A stretch of 64,000 nucleotides of DNA, taken from NCBI RefSeq assembly GCF_017875235.1, contig NZ_JAGGMI010000017.1, forward strand, positions 1-64,000. The letters run 5' to 3'. Both the position numbers and the translations under genes were made by a program. Shown here in pieces: positions 60,283 through 64,000 of the stretch; the first letter of the stretch is position 1; every line of letters begins with the position of its first letter. The stretch comes from Asticcacaulis solisilvae (GTDB lineage: Bacteria > Pseudomonadota > Alphaproteobacteria > Caulobacterales > Caulobacteraceae). Under the pieces are notes generated by a model, which was not told the origin of the DNA, did no database searches, and worked only from the letters and a program-made list of their open reading frames with translations.

Positions 60283-63027
60283 GTACCGGAAGCGGAGGCC
60301 CACGGAGTACACCGTTTCTTCGGTCCGGATCTGGGTGTTGTAGATACCTTCGCCGCCGCCGGCGATGTCGTTCATGTAGACGCGATAGGTGCGCAACGGC
60401 TTCGGGAACAGGTTGTTGAGATCGGTGGCAATGGTGAGATTGTCGTTGATCCGGTAGCTGGCCGAGAAGTCGAAACGGGCGGTGCCCTTCGTATATTCGC
60501 AGCCCGGATTTCCGCCCCATTCCGCAACGGAATCACAGACATTGAGCCACTTGCTGCGCATATTGTACGCCATGCGGGCCGACCAGGGGCCGTTTTCGTA
60601 CATGCCGGTCAGGTTGCCGCTCCAGCGCGACACACCTGGCTGGTTCCTGTCCTGCTCGCAGGCATTCGCGGCCGTCTCACAGGGCGCCAGTTCGCTTTGC
60701 ATGTAGGTGACGTTGGCCTGCAGGCCGAAATGGGTCGCCCATTGCGGCAGGAAGTCATAATCGAAGAAGCTGGTGAACTGGACTTCCGCACCTTTGAACG
60801 TCACCGTATTGGCATTGTACGGCACGCTGATACGCACATTCTGCGTGTCGGTCGCATAGCCGTTGTTGTTGGGATCCGGCGTCGGGTCGTTGGTGAAGCT
60901 GTCATCGATGATCTTGATGGTCTGATAGCTGATGAAGCCGTCAACCTTGCGGTGGAAGATGTTGGCCGCAAAGATGCCCGTCGCGCCGAAATAGTGTTCG
61001 AACGTGATGTCGGCATTGTCCGACGTGTAGGGCTTCAGGTCGACATTGCCCGAACCGCCGCCCCACCGGAAATACTCATTGGTGGCCGAGTCATATTCGA
61101 TGCGCGTGCCCGAATTGACGACATAGTTCGGATTCAGGTCGCCAAAGTTCGGACGCGTCCGCGTCTTGTTGGCGGCCAGGCGGATCTGCGTGTCGTTCGA
61201 CAGGTGGAATCGCATGGTCGCCGTCGGCAGGGTGTCGGTATAGCTGCTGTCGAGCGTACGCTGGCTTGAGCTCACGCTCTCATCCGTCTCGACGACGCGG
61301 ACACCGACGATACCGTCGACCGGAATGCCGATGTCGAAGGCATAGTCAACCTGGCCATAGAATGCGGTCGATTTTTCGTTCGCGTCGAAGAACTGGTTGG
61401 GGTTGTAGGGCGGCGGGCCGTCAGGGAAGCCGACCAGGTCACGAAGCTTCTCGACATTGGCGCGGACGGAGGCCGAGGTCGGTCCTGCCCAACTGCGGAC
61501 GGTCGGATAGGTCTCGCCGACAAAGCCCGGTGTCGTGGTGACGATATCGAGGCCGGTGTCCTGAAGCAGGATGTTGGCGCCTTCGAGGTTGACGTAGCGC
61601 TCGCCGTTGTCGAACGCGGCGCGGCGTTCCACCGCCCGGATGCCGAAGCGGACGCGCGGCAGGAAGGACAGTTCGGTGCGATAGTCGACGTCGGTACGGA
61701 ACTGGACGTCACGGCCGCGCGCCGACAGCTGACGGTCAAAGAAGCCGCGGAACTTGCCATTGGCCGGATTCGTCGTGTCGAAATTGTCGAAGGTGAAGTT
61801 CACGCCACCGTACTCACCGACGTCATAATCGACATTGACCGCCGGGCTGCTGGTGAAGGCGTAGTCCCAGCTGTAGACGGATAGGAAGAACTTCGACTGC
61901 GTCGAGGCCAGGTCGGCCGTCAGGGTCCACGGCCCCGACTTCCACTTACCGCCCGTGGCGATCTGATAGGTGTCCGTCCGCCCGGTCGTGGCGGCCTGCC
62001 AGCCCTGGACGCGGACCGGGTTGGTGACCTTCATGCTTTCGACGCGGCTGCCGTCAAGGCTCAGCGCGATATCGCTGTACTGGCTGCCACCCCACAGCGG
62101 CACTTCCATGTTGCGGTCCGAAACCTTGGAGCGGTAGCCTTGATACAGGAAGTCGGCGTACAGCTCGAGCTCCTCGTTCGGGCGCCATTGCAGGGCCGCA
62201 TTGGCCGACGGGCGTTCGCGGTCGTGTTCGGCGTAGTTGATGCCGATCAGGTCGCCAAAGCGCTTGCCGGCGTACAGGGCTTCGTTGGGCGTGCCCGTAC
62301 CGCCCGGCAGGGTGGCGCTGACGAACGAACCGATGAAACGCTTCGAGTCGATATAGTGGAAGCGGTTATACGAAACGTTGAACAGGGCGCCGAACTCACC
62401 GGCGCCGGTCGACCAGCGGTTGCTGAGCAACAGGTTTCCGTTCGGCGCGTAATCCTTGGACTGGGTGGCATACAGATAGTTGAACATGCCCGAGATTTCG
62501 CGGCCCTTGAAATCGAAGGGGCGGCGGCCACGGACGTTGATCAGGCCGGCGATGCCGCCTTCGACCTGGTCGGCGGTCGTCGACTTGTAGACTTCGAGCG
62601 CAGCAACGTTGCCGGCGGCGAAGTCCTGCGAGGCCACAAAACGGCCTTCGGCGGTAAAGATGTCGCGGCCGTTATAGCTGGTGGCGATGTTCGGCAGGCC
62701 GCGCACGAGCACGCTGTCGGCTTCACCGCCGTTGCGGCCGACGGTGACGCCGGTCACACGCGCCAGCGAGTCGGACACCGCTGTGTCGGGCAGCTTGCCG
62801 ATTTCCGACGCGACGACGGCATCGACAATCTGATCGGCGTTCTTCTTGATGTTGCGCGAGGTCGCGAGACTGCGGCGCAGGCCGGTGACGACGATTGCAT
62901 CGTTGTCGGCCGGGGCCTCGGCGGCTGGCGCAGATGTTTCAGGTGCGGTTTGGGCCGTGGCGGAGCCGCCCCAGGCCAGGATGGATACGGTCGATGCCGT
63001 AGCCAGGATGTAAGCTTTGAGTTTCAT
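60280..63027 (-). CDS. TonB-dependent receptor
   Basis: A 915-residue outer-membrane receptor. The signal peptide (YILATASTVSILAWGGSATAQ, about 5-25) is followed by DNDAIVVTGLRRSLATS (plug start), GKLPDTAVSDSLARVTGVTVGRN, VLVRGLPNIATSYNGRDIFTA and EGGIAGLINVRGRRPFDFKG in the plug. The barrel ends YSVGLRFRY with a terminal aromatic residue. It lacks an STN domain. The neighbours (GH5-like, GntR, GH43, GH106, BNR protein) suggest import of pectin or xylan oligosaccharides. The ATG at 63027 follows AGGGAACAGGGA. Confidence 0.93.
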   Translation of the reverse strand: MKLKAYILATASTVSILAWGGSATAQTAPETSAPAAEAPADNDAIVVTGLRRSLATSRNIKKNADQIVDAVVASEIGKLPDTAVSDSLARVTGVTVGRNGGEADSVLVRGLPNIATSYNGRDIFTAEGRFVASQDFAAGNVAALEVYKSTTADQVEGGIAGLINVRGRRPFDFKGREISGMFNYLYATQSKDYAPNGNLLLSNRWSTGAGEFGALFNVSYNRFHYIDSKRFIGSFVSATLPGGTGTPNEALYAGKRFGDLIGINYAEHDRERPSANAALQWRPNEELELYADFLYQGYRSKVSDRNMEVPLWGGSQYSDIALSLDGSRVESMKVTNPVRVQGWQAATTGRTDTYQIATGGKWKSGPWTLTADLASTQSKFFLSVYSWDYAFTSSPAVNVDYDVGEYGGVNFTFDNFDTTNPANGKFRGFFDRQLSARGRDVQFRTDVDYRTELSFLPRVRFGIRAVERRAAFDNGERYVNLEGANILLQDTGLDIVTTTPGFVGETYPTVRSWAGPTSASVRANVEKLRDLVGFPDGPPPYNPNQFFDANEKSTAFYGQVDYAFDIGIPVDGIVGVRVVETDESVSSSQRTLDSSYTDTLPTATMRFHLSNDTQIRLAANKTRTRPNFGDLNPNYVVNSGTRIEYDSATNEYFRWGGGSGNVDLKPYTSDNADITFEHYFGATGIFAANIFHRKVDGFISYQTIKIIDDSFTNDPTPDPNNNGYATDTQNVRISVPYNANTVTFKGAEVQFTSFFDYDFLPQWATHFGLQANVTYMQSELAPCETAANACEQDRNQPGVSRWSGNLTGMYENGPWSARMAYNMRSKWLNVCDSVAEWGGNPGCEYTKGTARFDFSASYRINDNLTIATDLNNLFPKPLRTYRVYMNDIAGGGEGIYNTQIRTEETVYSVGLRFRY

Positions 63028-63386
63028 TCCCTGTTCCCTACTTGCTTGATGTCTTGGGCGCATCCCGGGTGACGGCGCGCTCATTGCACTTGTTATATTA
63101 TTTATATGATCACGAGATCAATCGTTTTTTAATCCTGATATCGGGAAATTTCCAGCCGATGCAATTATGATACAATTAAAATTATCATTTAAAATCAATG
63201 TAATAAACGCCACTTACTGTCAATAAGCTCCATCAACGCCACTTTAGCCCTCACTCGCACAGCCACCTGACTTCATATTTATCGTACTTTTTAATTGGCA
63301 ATGGCGACAGCTGTGAGCCATGATTCCCGTTGATGACGCTTGACGCAGACGCACGTCGGCACAGAATGGACAGACAGGAAGGCCCC
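63028..63386. promoter_or_regulatory. 359-bp A/T-rich divergent promoter region
   Basis: The stretch between the TonB receptor and the BNR-type gene is strongly A/T-rich and carries no gene. TATGATACAAT at 63166-63176 resembles the TATAATACAAT copies at 57879 and 58046. TTGTTATATTATTTATATGA lies about 65 bp from the receptor start and could hold its promoter. Confidence 0.4.
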
Positions 63387-64000
63387 ATGATGATGACAGC
63401 TTCAAATCAGACCCGCCGCAAATTCTATGTCACAGCCCTTTTGCTGGCCTGCGCGACCCTTCCGATGTCCGCCCTCGCCGGGCCGCTGGGCAGCTCCACA
63501 GGCATGTATCCCCGTGTCGTGCGCGCAGGGGATGGCCCGCAATCTCCCGTGGTCGCCAGCGTCACCGCCTTCGACAATGGCACCCACGCCGATATCTTCC
63601 GCAGCGACGATGACGGCGCGACCTTCACCAAGACGGGCGAAGTCCGCGATCCGGACTTCAACACCGGACTATGCTGCGGTGGCCTGTATGCATTACCCAT
63701 CGCCATCGGCAATCTGAAAGCCGGGACACTCCTCTATGCCAGCTCCGTCGGGCAAGGCATCGAGACCGCGCCGATGCAGCTAAAAATCCATAGCAGCACC
63801 GATCAGGGCAAGACCTGGACGTACCTGTCCAACTGCTACACCGCGCCGGTCAACCGCAAGGGCGGCGGGCTGTGGGAGGTCGAGTTCCTGATTACAAAAG
63901 ATGGAAAGTTGGCCTGCCTGTTTTCGGATGAAACCGTGCCCGGCCATTCGCAGATCCTGCAGCAATCCGTGTCTTCGGACGGCATCCACTGGTCGGCGCC
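63387..64000 (+). CDS. exported BNR/sialidase-like protein, cut by window edge
   Basis: An ATG at 63387 after GGAAGG opens a frame that runs off the right edge; about 204 residues are visible. A signal peptide (FYVTALLLACATLPMSALAG, about 14-33) is followed by beta-propeller repeats with Asp-box motifs: RSDDDGATFTKTG and SSTDQGKTWTYLS (S-x-D-x-G-x-T-W). Proteins of this kind include sialidases and BNR-repeat glycosidases or binding proteins. The catalytic half is not in the window, so activity cannot be judged. It is divergent from the TonB receptor. Confidence 0.75.
   Translation, partial: MMMTASNQTRRKFYVTALLLACATLPMSALAGPLGSSTGMYPRVVRAGDGPQSPVVASVTAFDNGTHADIFRSDDDGATFTKTGEVRDPDFNTGLCCGGLYALPIAIGNLKAGTLLYASSVGQGIETAPMQLKIHSSTDQGKTWTYLSNCYTAPVNRKGGGLWEVEFLITKDGKLACLFSDETVPGHSQILQQSVSSDGIHWSA

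Overview
The window is GC-rich, densely coded chromosomal DNA. It most likely comes from an alphaproteobacterium of the Caulobacteraceae, close to Asticcacaulis or a similar plant-polymer degrader. This is inferred from three large TonB-dependent receptors, FecI/FecR signalling, short intergenic palindromes, Tat-exported glycosidases, an ScfR-type regulator next to the glyoxylate genes, and many ATGA stop/start overlaps. No rRNA, tRNA or CRISPR array was recognised.

Layout. (1) 1-66: the start of an IS1182-like transposase, cut by the window edge. (2) 158-9018: a lysine/pipecolate catabolic cluster. An ornithine-cyclodeaminase/mu-crystallin family enzyme and a LysR regulator lie on the minus strand. 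Divergent from them are a pipecolate-oxidase-like flavoenzyme, an aminoadipate-semialdehyde dehydrogenase, a glutaryl-CoA dehydrogenase, a class III CoA-transferase and a ThDP-dependent enzyme. (3) 9072-10248: a DUF72 protein and an internally deleted IS630 element. (4) 10312-16895: a four-gene minus-strand phosphorelay operon (CHASE3-GAF hybrid kinase with three receivers, CheR, CheB, receiver-kinase-receiver). (5) 17246-23042: a degenerate SDR, feoA-feoB with a Cys-rich partner and a Fur-like box, a small membrane protein, pyrophosphatase, an HbpS/GlcG-like protein and an amine oxidase. (6) 23152-30423: a hybrid kinase fused to HPt and EAL domains, a TadG-like protein overlapping a response regulator, and an ABC-2 exporter. 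(7) 30610-40742: a GntR regulator with a TonB receptor, then a FecI-FecR-STN-receptor module. (8) 40897-43778: a hypothetical protein, and a divergent EamA transporter/MocR regulator pair. (9) 43775-47702: an ATGA-coupled operon for CE15 esterase, a propeller-only S9-like protein and PL4 lyase. (10) 47854-52794: ScfR/RamB-like regulator and glyoxylate-shunt genes aceA and aceB. (11) 52864-64000: a second carbohydrate block (exported epimerase-like protein, GH106, GH43, GntR, GH5-like, TonB receptor, BNR/sialidase-like protein cut by the edge).

How it fits together. The carbohydrate genes point to pectin (rhamnogalacturonan) and glucuronoxylan side-chain use. Receptors import oligosaccharides, GntR regulators probably sense sugar acids, and exported lyases, esterases and glycosidases trim the polymer. 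The lysine cluster would yield crotonyl-CoA and then acetyl-CoA, which the glyoxylate shunt can assimilate.

The most unusual structural signal is a roughly 100-bp palindromic element between the stop codon and the terminator of all three TonB-receptor genes (one copy only half length). Its ends match those of the IS630 remnant at 9865-10247. In two cases the receptor stop codon is formed by the TA target dinucleotide plus the first base of the element. Other points worth a second look are a 55-codon leader ORF overlapping aceA, a kinase-REC-HPt-EAL fusion and a propeller-only prolyl-oligopeptidase-like protein.
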